Under the pieces are notes generated by a model that saw nothing but the letters and a program-made list of their open reading frames with translations, was not told the origin of the DNA and searched no databases. DNA of 64,000 nucleotides from CAVYTF01 sp963708205 (GTDB lineage: Bacteria; Bacteroidota; Bacteroidia; Chitinophagales; Chitinophagaceae), in assembly GCA_963708205.1 (NCBI GenBank), contig OY970196.1:2790001-2854000 (forward strand). The letters are read 5' to 3'. The position numbers and the translations under genes are program-made. This document shows positions 8,902 to 17,957 of the stretch, one piece after another (the first letter of the stretch is position 1; the number at the start of each line of letters is the position of its first letter).

Positions 8902-9815
8902 GAAATTCACTTGCTATCATTTTTCTTCTCACCACACATTTTTGTTTTGCCCAGGACACTACCATAATTTATGAAAACAGCAAAGTTGTTTTGCCCGAAG
9001 TGATCGTGCGAAACAATATGAATTACAAAAGTATTCTTGCGAGAATTAAAGCCGATACTACTTTTTATAAAGCATTCAGAAACCTGCATGTTATTGAATA
9101 TTCTTCTTACAACAACATTATCATGCGCAATAAAAACGACGCGCAACAGGCAACTTATTACAGCAAAACAAAACAACACCGAAGCGCCGGATGCCGCACC
9201 ACTGAAGTGCTTGAGCAAAAAGCAACCGGAGATTTTTTTAAACCAAACGGGGCATATAATTATATAACGGCAGAAATGTATGCCTCACTTTTTTTTGCAA
9301 ATGGTAAAGTTTGCGGAGAAGATAATATTGTGGCAGGACATGAGTTTAATGCTGATAATAAATCAGGAATGGAGAAACATAAAGAGCAATTGAAGATGCT
9401 TTTTTTTGATCCGGGTAAAAAGATTCCGGGCATTCCTTTGATTGGCAATAAGCTTGATCTGTATGATGATCATGCGCATAAACTGTATGATTACAGGCTT
9501 GATTATGTTGATTACAAAGGCATAGAAGCTTATGAATTCACAGTTTCAAAAAAAGATGATCAAAGCAATGATGTTGTGGTAGATGAAATGACAACATGGT
9601 TTAATATAAAAAACATGGAAGTGCTCGCAAGAAATTATTCACTAAGCTATAAAGCCGGTGTATATGATTTTGATGTAAGTATGGAAGTGGAAATGACGCA
9701 CGTTGATGATCTGCTGGTGCCGCAAACACTGCGATACAAAGGAAATTTTGCTGTTGTGTTCAAGAAGCGTGAGCGCGGAGAATTCACAGCGACTTTGTTT
9801 GATTTTAAAAAATAA
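8898..9815 (+). CDS. Secreted protein of unknown function
   Basis: This is a 305-residue protein with a clear signal peptide (residues 1-18, ending CFAQ). I do not recognise a named family. The second half alternates short strands (YDYRLDYVDYKG, YEFTVSKK, TWFNIKNMEVLARNYSL) in a way that recalls LolA/LolB-like lipoprotein-binding half-barrels, but this is only a resemblance. The start overlaps the def stop by 4 bp, which suggests co-transcription; the functional link is unclear. A periplasmic or outer-membrane-facing role is the most that can be inferred. Confidence 0.7.
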   Translation: MRNSLAIIFLLTTHFCFAQDTTIIYENSKVVLPEVIVRNNMNYKSILARIKADTTFYKAFRNLHVIEYSSYNNIIMRNKNDAQQATYYSKTKQHRSAGCRTTEVLEQKATGDFFKPNGAYNYITAEMYASLFFANGKVCGEDNIVAGHEFNADNKSGMEKHKEQLKMLFFDPGKKIPGIPLIGNKLDLYDDHAHKLYDYRLDYVDYKGIEAYEFTVSKKDDQSNDVVVDEMTTWFNIKNMEVLARNYSLSYKAGVYDFDVSMEVEMTHVDDLLVPQTLRYKGNFAVVFKKRERGEFTATLFDFKK

Positions 9816-9843
9816 GTTTCTATTTTTCTTAAATTATTATTCG

Positions 9844-10134
9844 ATGAAATTTAAGAGCAAATTATTTATTGGGCGAATTGCAGTGTTGTGCAATTTATTT
9901 TTTTTGATCTGTGTAATACTTCGTTATGTAGATATACAGTTGCCGCAATTTGTTGTTGGGTTTTTATTGATCGCAGGATGGATAATGTCTATTTTATTTA
10001 ATATTATTTTTTTCCTGTTAATTGTAGTTTCTATTTTAAAAAGAAATTCAGACACAATCCCCTTGTGGATGAAGACGATAAATATTTTCTTTTTTTTCTT
10101 CCAGGTATTTTACTTCGTTCTTTTATTAAATTAA
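9844..10134 (+). CDS. Small four-helix-like membrane protein, unknown
   Basis: This is a 96-residue protein made almost entirely of hydrophobic segments (about 10-27, 34-51, 52-66 and 80-95) joined by short charged loops. The frame is open further upstream to 9703, but that part overlaps the preceding gene. The ATG at 9844, preceded by an AT-rich gap, is the natural start. No family is recognised. It could be a small integral membrane protein with a local role. Confidence 0.6.
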   Translation: MKFKSKLFIGRIAVLCNLFFLICVILRYVDIQLPQFVVGFLLIAGWIMSILFNIIFFLLIVVSILKRNSDTIPLWMKTINIFFFFFQVFYFVLLLN

Positions 10135-10208
10135 TTTTTTAAAAATAATAACCATTCTTTCACAATAAAGAGTTTGTCTTTTGCATTGTTGTATAGTCTG
10201 AAAAATTT

Positions 10209-11759
10209 ATGAGTCAATATCTCTTGCTAAGAAACAATAAAGAAACTGGTCCTTACTCTGCCGAACAGTTAATTGAAATGGGTTTAAAACCTTTTGATCT
10301 TATCTGGGAAAATGGAAGAAGCGCTGCCTGGCGGTATCCTTCTGAAGTTCCTGCGTTTAAAGCGTTTGCGCCTGAAGCGGAAGTAGGATCTCTTAATAAG
10401 AAGATAACTGCTGAACCCCGGGTTGCACCGCAGATTCCTGCAGAATTAAAAAAACCAAAACCACGCATCAAAATAAAAGCGGATTTGAGAAAGATCGAAC
10501 AACCTGTTTTTCCAGAAGAAAAAAATCAGGTATATCAGAATAGTTTTCCTATTCAATCATCACAAAATGTTGTTGATAAACCTTCATGGAAAGATGCCTG
10601 GTTAGATTGGGAAGAAGAAAAAAAATCTGTTTCATCAGGTAAAAAGTTAGAACCAAAAAAGGAACCAATAATTCCAAGAAATGATGTGCCGATTGAAACA
10701 AAATTTTCTCAATCATTAGATGATATAAAAAGCCAGTATGTAGAAAAAGTTTTAAATAAAAAGAAAAATGGTAAAGGCAGTAAGGTCTTTCAAATTTTTG
10801 TTGGATTATTACTTATTGCATTAGTTGGTTATGGAACGTATGTCGCCTTTATAATGAAAGATTCTGATAATAAAACGGCATCACCAACTTCAGATGTTGC
10901 TCCTGCAAAGCCACCTGTTGTTACGGTTCCGAAAGATTTAAGCAGTGATGATAATGCTTTACAAACTGATATGTCAACTCCTGAAAATAATTCGGATAAC
11001 ACTCCTAATACTAATAACGCTTCTGTTGCAGATAATACATCTGGTACAAAAAATATTTCAGAAAAAAATAAAAACAATTTACTTGCACCAGTAGACAACA
11101 AAAAAATTGTTGCTTCTATTCCTCCCATAAAAGGCAAAGCAAAAAGCAGCACTAAGAATCTTCAAAATAATAATCTTATTGCAAAACAAAATGAATCGCC
11201 GCTTTCTAATAAAACTACGTTGCCACAGGAGAAAAAAATTGCTGTTACTAAACCTTCAAATTCAACGCAAAAAATAAACCCATCATTGTTATTGCAACAG
11301 GCTGGTCATTCTGCTGTGGTGCAACAAAGCGATGGACAATATGTGCGAACTGTTGCAAGAAGACCAGATAACAATATAGAAACAAATAATGATGCGCCTG
11401 TAAAGACTGAGATGCCCAAAACTATTGCTGCATCAGGATTCCCGCGAATGAATACACGAAAAAATATTTCTGATTTTGTAACCGTCAGCGCTTCAAATTA
11501 TAGCAGGAATAATGTTCAGGATATACATTTATCTGTGCAAAATGTAACTGATTTTCCGATAGATCTTGCAGTTGTTGACATTCAATATTTCGATACAAAT
11601 AATCATTTTCAAAAAGGTGAAACCGTTTATGTCAACAATATTCCTGCAAATGATAATGTAGATATAAGAGTGCCCGACAGTAGAAATTCTTCTCACATCA
11701 ATTATAAAGTATCCCTCGTAAGTGCTGCTCAAAAATCATTATATATGGTTGCAGATTGA
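10209..11759 (+). CDS. GYF_2 (DUF4339) domain membrane protein
   Basis: This is a 516-residue protein. Residues 1-55 form a GYF_2/DUF4339 domain: YLLLRNNKETGPYSAEQL, then IWENGRSAAWRYPSE with the conserved Trp and Gly. A charged linker follows, then one transmembrane helix (about 195-214), a long Asn/Ser/Lys-rich low-complexity region (about 215-400) and a folded C-terminal domain (about 415-516) with beta-strand pattern. The GYF_2 domain is thus cytoplasmic and the tail periplasmic. GYF-type domains bind proline-rich peptides; the partner is unknown. The gene stands alone. It could be an envelope-spanning adaptor. Confidence 0.8.
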   Translation: MSQYLLLRNNKETGPYSAEQLIEMGLKPFDLIWENGRSAAWRYPSEVPAFKAFAPEAEVGSLNKKITAEPRVAPQIPAELKKPKPRIKIKADLRKIEQPVFPEEKNQVYQNSFPIQSSQNVVDKPSWKDAWLDWEEEKKSVSSGKKLEPKKEPIIPRNDVPIETKFSQSLDDIKSQYVEKVLNKKKNGKGSKVFQIFVGLLLIALVGYGTYVAFIMKDSDNKTASPTSDVAPAKPPVVTVPKDLSSDDNALQTDMSTPENNSDNTPNTNNASVADNTSGTKNISEKNKNNLLAPVDNKKIVASIPPIKGKAKSSTKNLQNNNLIAKQNESPLSNKTTLPQEKKIAVTKPSNSTQKINPSLLLQQAGHSAVVQQSDGQYVRTVARRPDNNIETNNDAPVKTEMPKTIAASGFPRMNTRKNISDFVTVSASNYSRNNVQDIHLSVQNVTDFPIDLAVVDIQYFDTNNHFQKGETVYVNNIPANDNVDIRVPDSRNSSHINYKVSLVSAAQKSLYMVAD

Positions 11760-11832
11760 GCAACTTTCTTTAATTGAAAGACATCCAGCTTCTACATCAA
11801 ACAAATATTTTTTAAATAATAAAAAATAAATG

Positions 11833-11849
11833 GCTGCTATCTTAGCAGC
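11833..11849. promoter_or_regulatory. Perfect inverted repeat abutting a start codon
   Basis: GCTGCTA, a 3-nt loop (TCT), and TAGCAGC form a perfect 7-bp palindromic stem that ends exactly one base before the ATG at 11850. It includes TATCTTAG, close to a -7 element. It may be an operator or an mRNA hairpin that masks the start; I cannot tell which. Confidence 0.6.
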
Positions 11850-13160
11850 ATGAAAACGATTGTTTTATTTGGTGCAGGAAAATCAGCAACGGTTTTGATT
11901 GATTATCTTGAAACCCTTGCTGTTGCTAGGTTTTGCCATGTTATAATTGCAGACAATAACATGGAGGCGATACAATCAAAGCTTGACATAAATACTTCTG
12001 TTCAAGCCGTTCAGCTTGATATTTTAAATGAAACAGAAAGAAAAAAAATAGTTTCAAAAGCAGATATTGTTATATCGCTTATGCCGCCCGATTTACATTA
12101 TCTGATTGCTGTTGATTGTGTTGAAAACGGTAAACATTTGCTTACGGCATCTTATATAAGTGATGAATTAAAAGCGTTACAAAAACAAGTTGAAACAAAG
12201 AAGATTTTGTTTCTCTGCGAAATGGGACTTGATCCGGGAATTGATCACATGAGTGCGATGCAATTGATACATTCTATTCAAAATAAAAATGGAAAAATTA
12301 CTTCATTTAAATCTCATTGCGGCGGTTTGGTTGCACCAGAAAGCGATGATAATCCATGGCATTATAAAATAAGCTGGAACCCGCGAAACATAGTAATGGC
12401 GGGCAAAGCAGGAGCTGTTTATAAAGAAAATAATAAATCAAAAACAAAAAATTACGACGAGCTTTTTATAGATAATGCTTTAGTGAATATTCCAACATTG
12501 GGCACACTTGCTTATTATCCAAACAGGGATTCATTGGGTTATATTCCGTTATATAAATTAGAAGAATGCGAAACATTTTTGCGGACAACATTAAGGCATC
12601 CTGACTTTTGTTTTGGATGGAAATATATAGTTGATTTTAAACTAACAGATGAAGAAAAATATTACGAAACAACAGAACTGAGCATTGCAGAATTTTTTAA
12701 AAAGTATTTAAGTAAGGATGATTTATTAGTTATAAAAAATTCAGCTTTATTGTATCAACAATTTTTATTCCTTGGCTTAAATGATACTGAAGCCTCTATG
12801 AACAAAGGGCTTTGCAGTGTTGCAGATATTTTTCAATTCATTCTTGAAAAAAAATTAGCTCTTCAAAAAGATGATAAAGACATGATCGTTATGATGCATG
12901 AAATTGAATATGAAATTGAAAATCAAAAGTCAGAGATTAAGAGTTGGTTGATTGTAAAAGGAGAAGACAATGTAAGAACAGCAATGGCAAAAACTGTTGG
13001 CTTGCCATTAGGCATAGCAGCAAAACTTTTGCTCGAAAATAAAATTGTTGAAACAGGTTTGCACATTCCAATCATTAAATCAATTTATGAACCTGTTTTA
13101 AATGAATTGAAACAACATAATATAATTTTTCATGAAGAAAATATTAGGCATGAAAAATAA
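11850..13160 (+). CDS. Saccharopine dehydrogenase-family protein
   Basis: This is a 436-residue protein. A Rossmann nucleotide-binding motif (LFGAGKSA) is at residues 5-12. The family motifs EMGLDPGIDHMSA, SHCGGLVAPES and DNPWHYKISWNPR match the glutamate-forming saccharopine dehydrogenase/reductase group (Lys9-like) that interconverts saccharopine and aminoadipate semialdehyde in lysine metabolism. In Bacteroidota the lysine degradation role is more likely than synthesis, but no partner gene is present here. A perfect palindrome lies directly before the start. The 3' end overlaps the following cupin gene. Confidence 0.85.
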   Translation: MKTIVLFGAGKSATVLIDYLETLAVARFCHVIIADNNMEAIQSKLDINTSVQAVQLDILNETERKKIVSKADIVISLMPPDLHYLIAVDCVENGKHLLTASYISDELKALQKQVETKKILFLCEMGLDPGIDHMSAMQLIHSIQNKNGKITSFKSHCGGLVAPESDDNPWHYKISWNPRNIVMAGKAGAVYKENNKSKTKNYDELFIDNALVNIPTLGTLAYYPNRDSLGYIPLYKLEECETFLRTTLRHPDFCFGWKYIVDFKLTDEEKYYETTELSIAEFFKKYLSKDDLLVIKNSALLYQQFLFLGLNDTEASMNKGLCSVADIFQFILEKKLALQKDDKDMIVMMHEIEYEIENQKSEIKSWLIVKGEDNVRTAMAKTVGLPLGIAAKLLLENKIVETGLHIPIIKSIYEPVLNELKQHNIIFHEENIRHEK

Positions 13161-13476
13161 AATTTCTTTGGAAGAAGCTGCTTTTCAGTTGTCAAAAAAA
13201 GTGAATCAAAAATTTACTTTGCTGATGCAGCATGGCACAATGAGTGTTGAATATTATGCGCCTGAAAAAGTTGATCAGCAAATGCCGCATGTGCAGGATG
13301 AAATTTACGTAATAGCCAGTGGCAGCGGCAGTTTCACAAGAGATGAAGAACAAATGGATTTTAAAACGGGCGATATTTTATTTGTGCCTGCAGGCATGGA
13401 ACACAGGTTCATTAATTTCACAGAAGACTTTGCAACGTGGGTAATTTTTTATGGACCAAACGGTGGAGAAAAATAG
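13150..13476 (+). CDS. Small cupin-domain protein
   Basis: This is a 108-residue single-domain cupin. The metal-binding motif 1 is PHVQDEIYVIASGSG, and motif 2 is FVPAGMEHRFINF, giving likely His/Glu/His ligands. An upstream in-frame ATG at 13132 would add six residues; 13150 is chosen because the protein then begins at the conserved helix (MKNKISLEEA). Either start overlaps the saccharopine-dehydrogenase-like gene, so the two are translationally linked. Small cupins can be dioxygenases, isomerases or sensors; the activity cannot be inferred. Confidence 0.8.
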   Translation: MKNKISLEEAAFQLSKKVNQKFTLLMQHGTMSVEYYAPEKVDQQMPHVQDEIYVIASGSGSFTRDEEQMDFKTGDILFVPAGMEHRFINFTEDFATWVIFYGPNGGEK

Positions 13477-13479
13477 AAA

Positions 13480-14412
13480 TTAAACTGCACCAATTATTTC
13501 AAGAGAAGCCTTTATTTTTTCAAATGTTTCATCATCACGTAAATCTTGCGGAATAAATCTTTCACCTGTTACTTTTTCATACAATTCAATATATCGTTGT
13601 GAAATTGTGTTCGTCCATTCATCGCTCATTGCAGGCACCGTTTGTCCTTCTTTACCCATAAAATTATTTTCAATCAACCATTCGCGTACAAATTCTTTGC
13701 TCAGTTGTTTTTGTCTTTCATTTTTCGATTGTCTTTCTTCAAAGCCATCAGCATAAAAATATCTTGATGAATCCGGTGTATGAATTTCATCCATCAAAAT
13801 AATTTCACCATTCAATTTTCCGAACTCATATTTTGTATCAACCAATATCAATCCTTTTTGCGCAGCCAATTGTTTTCCTCTTTCAAAAAGCGCGAGTGTA
13901 TATTTTTCCAAAATATTCCACTCGTCTTTTGTTGCCAAACCTCTTGCAACAATTTCTTCTTTTGAAATATCTTCATCGTGACCTTCATTTGCTTTTGTGG
14001 AAGGAGTGATAATTGGGTTTGAAAAAAAATCATTTTCTTTCATTCCGTCTGGCATTCCTTCTCCGCACAAAATTCTTTTGCCGCTATTATATGTTCGCCA
14101 TGCATGACCTGTAAGATTGCCGCGCACAACCATCTCTATTTTAAACGGCTCACATTTTTTTCCAACCGCGGCATTTGGCGCAGGCACATCAACAAGCCAT
14201 ACCGGGCAAATATCTTTTACTTTATCAAGCATGTAGGCAGCAAGCTGGTTAAGCACTTGGCCTTTATAAGGAATTGGTTTTGGAAGAATAACATCAAATG
14301 CTGAAATGCGGTCGCTGGCAATCATTACAAGCCATTGATCACCGATTGTATAAACATCTCTTACTTTTCCTTTGTAAAAAAAAGTCTGTTTTGGAAATGA
14401 AAATTCTTTCAT
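13480..14412 (-). CDS. purC: SAICAR synthase (phosphoribosylaminoimidazole-succinocarboxamide synthase)
   Basis: This 310-residue enzyme joins aspartate to CAIR with ATP in purine synthesis. Typical motifs include YKGKVRDVY near the N-terminus, ASDRISAFDVILP, VVRGNLTGHAWR, and LVDTKYEFG with DEIHTPDSSRYF. Its length matches the longer, yeast Ade1-like form (about 300 residues) rather than the short 240-residue bacterial form; both occur in Bacteroidota. Its end is convergent with the cupin gene. A -7-like element lies upstream at 14430-14437 on the same strand. Confidence 0.96.
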   Translation of the reverse strand: MKEFSFPKQTFFYKGKVRDVYTIGDQWLVMIASDRISAFDVILPKPIPYKGQVLNQLAAYMLDKVKDICPVWLVDVPAPNAAVGKKCEPFKIEMVVRGNLTGHAWRTYNSGKRILCGEGMPDGMKENDFFSNPIITPSTKANEGHDEDISKEEIVARGLATKDEWNILEKYTLALFERGKQLAAQKGLILVDTKYEFGKLNGEIILMDEIHTPDSSRYFYADGFEERQSKNERQKQLSKEFVREWLIENNFMGKEGQTVPAMSDEWTNTISQRYIELYEKVTGERFIPQDLRDDETFEKIKASLEIIGAV

Positions 14413-14429
14413 TAAAAAATTAATTCCAA

Positions 14430-14437
14430 CAAAAATA
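14430..14437 (-). promoter_or_regulatory. Candidate -7 element for purC
   Basis: On the minus strand this reads TATTTTTG, a full match to TAnnTTTG, 17 bp before the purC start. No -33 TTG is seen at the right distance. Confidence 0.42.
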
Positions 14438-14459
14438 AATTTGATGCATGGATCTTAAT

Positions 14460-14490
14460 AATATTCTTCTCACACATGTGAAGAAATATT
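14460..14490. promoter_or_regulatory. Imperfect inverted repeat in a divergent promoter region
   Basis: Between purC and the TonB receptor lies an AT-rich imperfect hairpin with two small bulges, centred on the perfect palindrome CACATGTG (14473-14480). The position suits an operator for either divergent gene, but function is not shown. Confidence 0.3.
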
Positions 14491-14538
14491 CCTTTCACAA
14501 AAGACTAACAACTATTATTTTGCGTTATTGTTAAAAAT

Positions 14539-17460
14539 ATGTTTATGATAAAAAAATTTACGCAGATAAGTTTGCTTATTTTTATTTTAATTTTTACTAT
14601 AAATATTTTTGCGCAAGCGCAAACGGTTGTTACCGGAACAATTACAAATAAATCTTCCAAAGAAAATCTTGATGCTGTTTCAGTAACTGTAAAAAATGGA
14701 ACTGCCGGAACATATACCGATGAAAAAGGTAAGTTCAAACTTACTACAAATCAAAAGCCGCCATTCAATATCGTTATAAGTTCGGTTGGATATGCTGATA
14801 TGGAAATGCAGGTTACGGGAAATGATCAATCTTTTGCGATAGCGCTTGAGCCATCTTATGTTTTGGGGCAGGATATTGTTGTTGCTGCATCACGCGTGCC
14901 TGAACGCATTTTAGAATCTCCCGTTTCCATTGAAAGAGTTGGCTCTGCAATGATCGTGAATGCACCAACAAACTCTTATTATAATATTCTTCAAAACTTA
15001 ACCGGAGTTGATTTCACTACATCGAGCTTAACCTTTCAAACGCCCAGCACACGCGGCTTTAATGGCAGTGGCAATGTGCGATTAAATCAAATTGTTGATG
15101 GAATGGATAACCAGGCACCCGGATTAAATTTTTCTGTTGGCAGTGTGATCGGGCCAACTGATATTGATGTTGATAATATGGAATTATTGGAAGGTGCCTC
15201 ATCTGCATTATATGGTCCTGGTGGCATGAACGGCACACTTATTATTAATAGTAAAGACCCTTTCAAATACCAGGGTGTTAGCTTCCAGGTAAAAGAAGGA
15301 GTGATGAATGTAAGCAGTCCTGTAAGAAGCGCATCGCCTTACCAGGATTATGCTTTCAGGTGGGCAGAAAAGCTGAGTGATAAATTTGCTTTCAAGATTT
15401 CTGCACAATATATTGAAGCAAAAGATTGGGTTGCATTTGACAGCAGTAATTATGATGCTTTAAGCGGGCAAAAAATTCCAGGAACAAGAACATCAGATCC
15501 AAATTATAACGGAGTAAATGTGTATGGTGATGAAACTTCAGAAAATTTAGCATCACTAAATACTACAATTCTTGCCCAAATTAAACAAGAGGTTGGCAGC
15601 ACGAATTACAATAATATATATGCCGCATCTCAACAATATTTAACTCAAAATCCAAATGCTACTTTGCAGGATTACAATAGTTTTTTGACTTTTATAGGTG
15701 CAGGTGCTCTTGTGCAAGCTGGTGGTTCTACTTTTTTGTATGGGAATTTTCGAAATTATTTTACGGGTGTAAATGTCAGCAGAACGGGCTATAAAGAACA
15801 GGATGTTGCTGACCCAATTACAAGAAATATAAGAGTTTCGGGAGAGTTGGCTTACAACATATCAGATGCGCTTACACTTTCTTTAAGCGGAAATTATGGA
15901 ACAGGAAACACGATCTATACAGGTTCTGACCGTTATGTTTTAAAAAACCTGCAAATGGGTCAATATAAAATTGAGTTGAAAAGCAAGAACTGGTTTATAA
16001 GAGCATATACAACGCAGGAAAATTCAGGAGATGCTTATAATGCCACCGTTAATACACAGCTTATAAATGAATCATGGGGCGGTGGAAGTCAGGTTTGGTA
16101 TCCAACCTTCATGAGTTATTATACGAATTATAGAAATGCAGGTTATGATGAAGTTGCAGCAGCAAATGCTGCACGTGCGCAGGTAGATGCAAATAGGCCT
16201 GCACCTGGTTCACCAGAGTTTAATCATCTTGCAGATTCTATTGCTAAACTTCCTATTCCGCAAGGAGGACATTTTCTTGACAGAACAGATTTATATGTTG
16301 GTGAGGCACAATACAATCTTACAGATGCATTGGGTTTAAAGAAAGGAACTGATGTTTTGGTTGGTGGAGATGTAAAACAATATGAATTGAATTCTCAGGG
16401 CACTTTGTTTGCAGACACCACAGGTAAAATAGGAATCAACGAATTTGGATTGTATGCGCAGGTATCTCAGAAATTTTTCAAAGATGTTTTGAAGCTTTCT
16501 GTTTCCGGCAGGTATGATAAGAACCAAAATTTTGAAGGAAGATTTACTCCGAGAGCAAGTGCTGTTATTACCGTTGCAAAAAATCAAAACATTCGTTTGT
16601 CTTACCAAGAAGCTTACCGGTTTCCCACAACACAAAATCAATGGATCAACTTAAATACAGGTGAAGGAATATTGATCGGCGGCTTGCCACAATTGAGAGA
16701 TTTTTACAATTTAAATCCCGGGGATAAAAATTATAATCCAGGCTTTACACAGGCAAGTGTGCTTGCAGGAAACCCACAAATTGCAACCTTTGGAAAATAC
16801 ACTCCTGAAACTGCTAACTCTTTTGAACTAGGATATAAAGGTCTTGTGGCTGATGATAAATTATTAATAGATGTTTATGGATATTTTGCTCAATATAAAA
16901 ATTTATTAACTAGGGTAAATGTTTTGCAGCTTCCTGAATATCCAGATCCCAATGCTGCTATGGATTTTGAACAAGGTAATTATCAGGGTATTTCCATTTC
17001 AGTAAACAGTCCCACTAAAGTAAATACAGATGGCTTTGGTGTCTCGCTGGAATACTTATTGAGACATAACTTTTTTATCACAGCAAATTTTTCATCTGAT
17101 GATATAAATAAGAAAGATTCTGTTTATAGTCCGGGTGCAACATTCAAATCTTATTTCAATACACCGAAATACCGCTCAAATGTTGGCTTTGGAAACAGTG
17201 GATTTGGTTACCAGAAAAGAATGGGCTTTAATCTTGTTTGGCATTGGCAGGATGAATTTTACGTGCAGAGCGATTTTATAAACGGATATGTAAATGCCTT
17301 CAGCACCCTTGATGCTGACATCAGTTATAAATTTCCTGCAATAAAATCATTGCTTAAGATAGGCGCGACAAATCTTATCAATCATTATTATCTCAATGCC
17401 CCTGGTAATCCTTCAATCGGCGGTTTGTACTATATCAGTTTTGGGTATAATGTTTTTTAA
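14539..17460 (+). CDS. TonB-dependent receptor with CarboxypepD_reg-like N-terminal domain
   Basis: This is a 973-residue outer-membrane receptor. Signal peptide at about 1-28; carboxypeptidase-regulatory-like domain at about 30-105 (VTGTITNKSSKENLDAVSVTV); plug domain at about 115-235 (SPVSIERVG, TRGFNGSGNVRLNQIVDG, LEGASSALYGPGG); then a 22-strand-type barrel ending in an aromatic residue (YISFGYNVF). It imports a substrate by TonB energy. No SusD partner follows, so it is not a SusC-type glycan importer; the substrate cannot be read. A strong terminator follows at 17483-17508. The start at 14539 or the ATG two codons later (14545) are both possible. Confidence 0.9.
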   Translation: MFMIKKFTQISLLIFILIFTINIFAQAQTVVTGTITNKSSKENLDAVSVTVKNGTAGTYTDEKGKFKLTTNQKPPFNIVISSVGYADMEMQVTGNDQSFAIALEPSYVLGQDIVVAASRVPERILESPVSIERVGSAMIVNAPTNSYYNILQNLTGVDFTTSSLTFQTPSTRGFNGSGNVRLNQIVDGMDNQAPGLNFSVGSVIGPTDIDVDNMELLEGASSALYGPGGMNGTLIINSKDPFKYQGVSFQVKEGVMNVSSPVRSASPYQDYAFRWAEKLSDKFAFKISAQYIEAKDWVAFDSSNYDALSGQKIPGTRTSDPNYNGVNVYGDETSENLASLNTTILAQIKQEVGSTNYNNIYAASQQYLTQNPNATLQDYNSFLTFIGAGALVQAGGSTFLYGNFRNYFTGVNVSRTGYKEQDVADPITRNIRVSGELAYNISDALTLSLSGNYGTGNTIYTGSDRYVLKNLQMGQYKIELKSKNWFIRAYTTQENSGDAYNATVNTQLINESWGGGSQVWYPTFMSYYTNYRNAGYDEVAAANAARAQVDANRPAPGSPEFNHLADSIAKLPIPQGGHFLDRTDLYVGEAQYNLTDALGLKKGTDVLVGGDVKQYELNSQGTLFADTTGKIGINEFGLYAQVSQKFFKDVLKLSVSGRYDKNQNFEGRFTPRASAVITVAKNQNIRLSYQEAYRFPTTQNQWINLNTGEGILIGGLPQLRDFYNLNPGDKNYNPGFTQASVLAGNPQIATFGKYTPETANSFELGYKGLVADDKLLIDVYGYFAQYKNLLTRVNVLQLPEYPDPNAAMDFEQGNYQGISISVNSPTKVNTDGFGVSLEYLLRHNFFITANFSSDDINKKDSVYSPGATFKSYFNTPKYRSNVGFGNSGFGYQKRMGFNLVWHWQDEFYVQSDFINGYVNAFSTLDADISYKFPAIKSLLKIGATNLINHYYLNAPGNPSIGGLYYISFGYNVF

Positions 17461-17482
17461 ATCTTAGTGTAAATCATGAACG

Positions 17483-17508
17483 AAATCCCTTGTAAAAGGG
17501 ATTTTTTT
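17483..17508 (+). terminator. Rho-independent terminator after the TonB receptor
   Basis: AAATCCCTT, loop GTAA, AAGGGATTT: a perfect 9-bp stem followed directly by a T run. It ends transcription of the receptor gene before array 2. Confidence 0.85.
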
Positions 17509-17574
17509 ATTTTCTAAACTTAGAAATTCTATTCTAAATTTTTGGTTTGTTTATCAAATTGTGGTATTGGGAGT

Positions 17575-17826
17575 TTTACAGTGCGCGCCGAAGAGTTTAC
17601 AGTGCGTACCGAAGAGTTTACAGTGGGAACCGAAGAGTTTACAGTGCGAACCGAAGAGTCTACAGTGCGTACCGAAGAGTTTACAGTGCGTACCGAAGAG
17701 TTTATAGTGCGAACCAAAGAGCTTACAGTGTGAACCAAAGAGCTTACAGTGTGAACCAAAGAGTTTACAGTGTGAACCAAAGAGCTTATAGTGCGTACCG
17801 AAGACCTTACAGGGTAAACCAAGAAT
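17575..17826. repeat. Tandem array 2: 12 units of 21 bp
   Basis: Eleven clear 21-bp units and a twelfth degraded one run from 17575 to 17826. The consensus begins TTTACAGTGCG, continues with a variable dinucleotide, and ends ACCGAAGAG. Units 7-10 form a subfamily with ACCAAAGAG, so local duplication is visible. The array is open in three or more frames (for example heptads FTVRTEE on the plus strand; SSVRTVN on the minus strand), which follows from a 21-bp unit lacking stops and is not by itself evidence of coding. It sits after a terminator and before the pyruvate dehydrogenase gene. It shares no obvious sequence with arrays 1 and 3 except the period. Confidence 0.95.
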
Positions 17827-17927
17827 TGATAGTTGCATATTGCCTGCCGAGGGTGCAGTATTGGGAGGTCTTGCTTTTCTATTTGTTTTTATTATTATCT
17901 ACTTTCTTTTTATTACACATTATCTTT

Positions 17928-17935
17928 TATTTTTG
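17928..17935 (+). promoter_or_regulatory. Candidate -7 element for the pyruvate dehydrogenase E1 beta gene
   Basis: TATTTTTG matches TAnnTTTG, 22 bp before the ATG at 17958. The short leader and position after array 2 suggest the gene has its own promoter. No -33 TTG is evident. Confidence 0.42.
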
Positions 17936-17957
17936 CGCAGCTTTTAAATAAAATATT

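Noticed and set aside
17547..17951. 134-codon open frame through array 2
   Set aside because: The openness follows from a 21-bp unit without stops in several frames; no signal peptide or family, and the end is biased to hydrophobic codons from an AT-rich promoter region.
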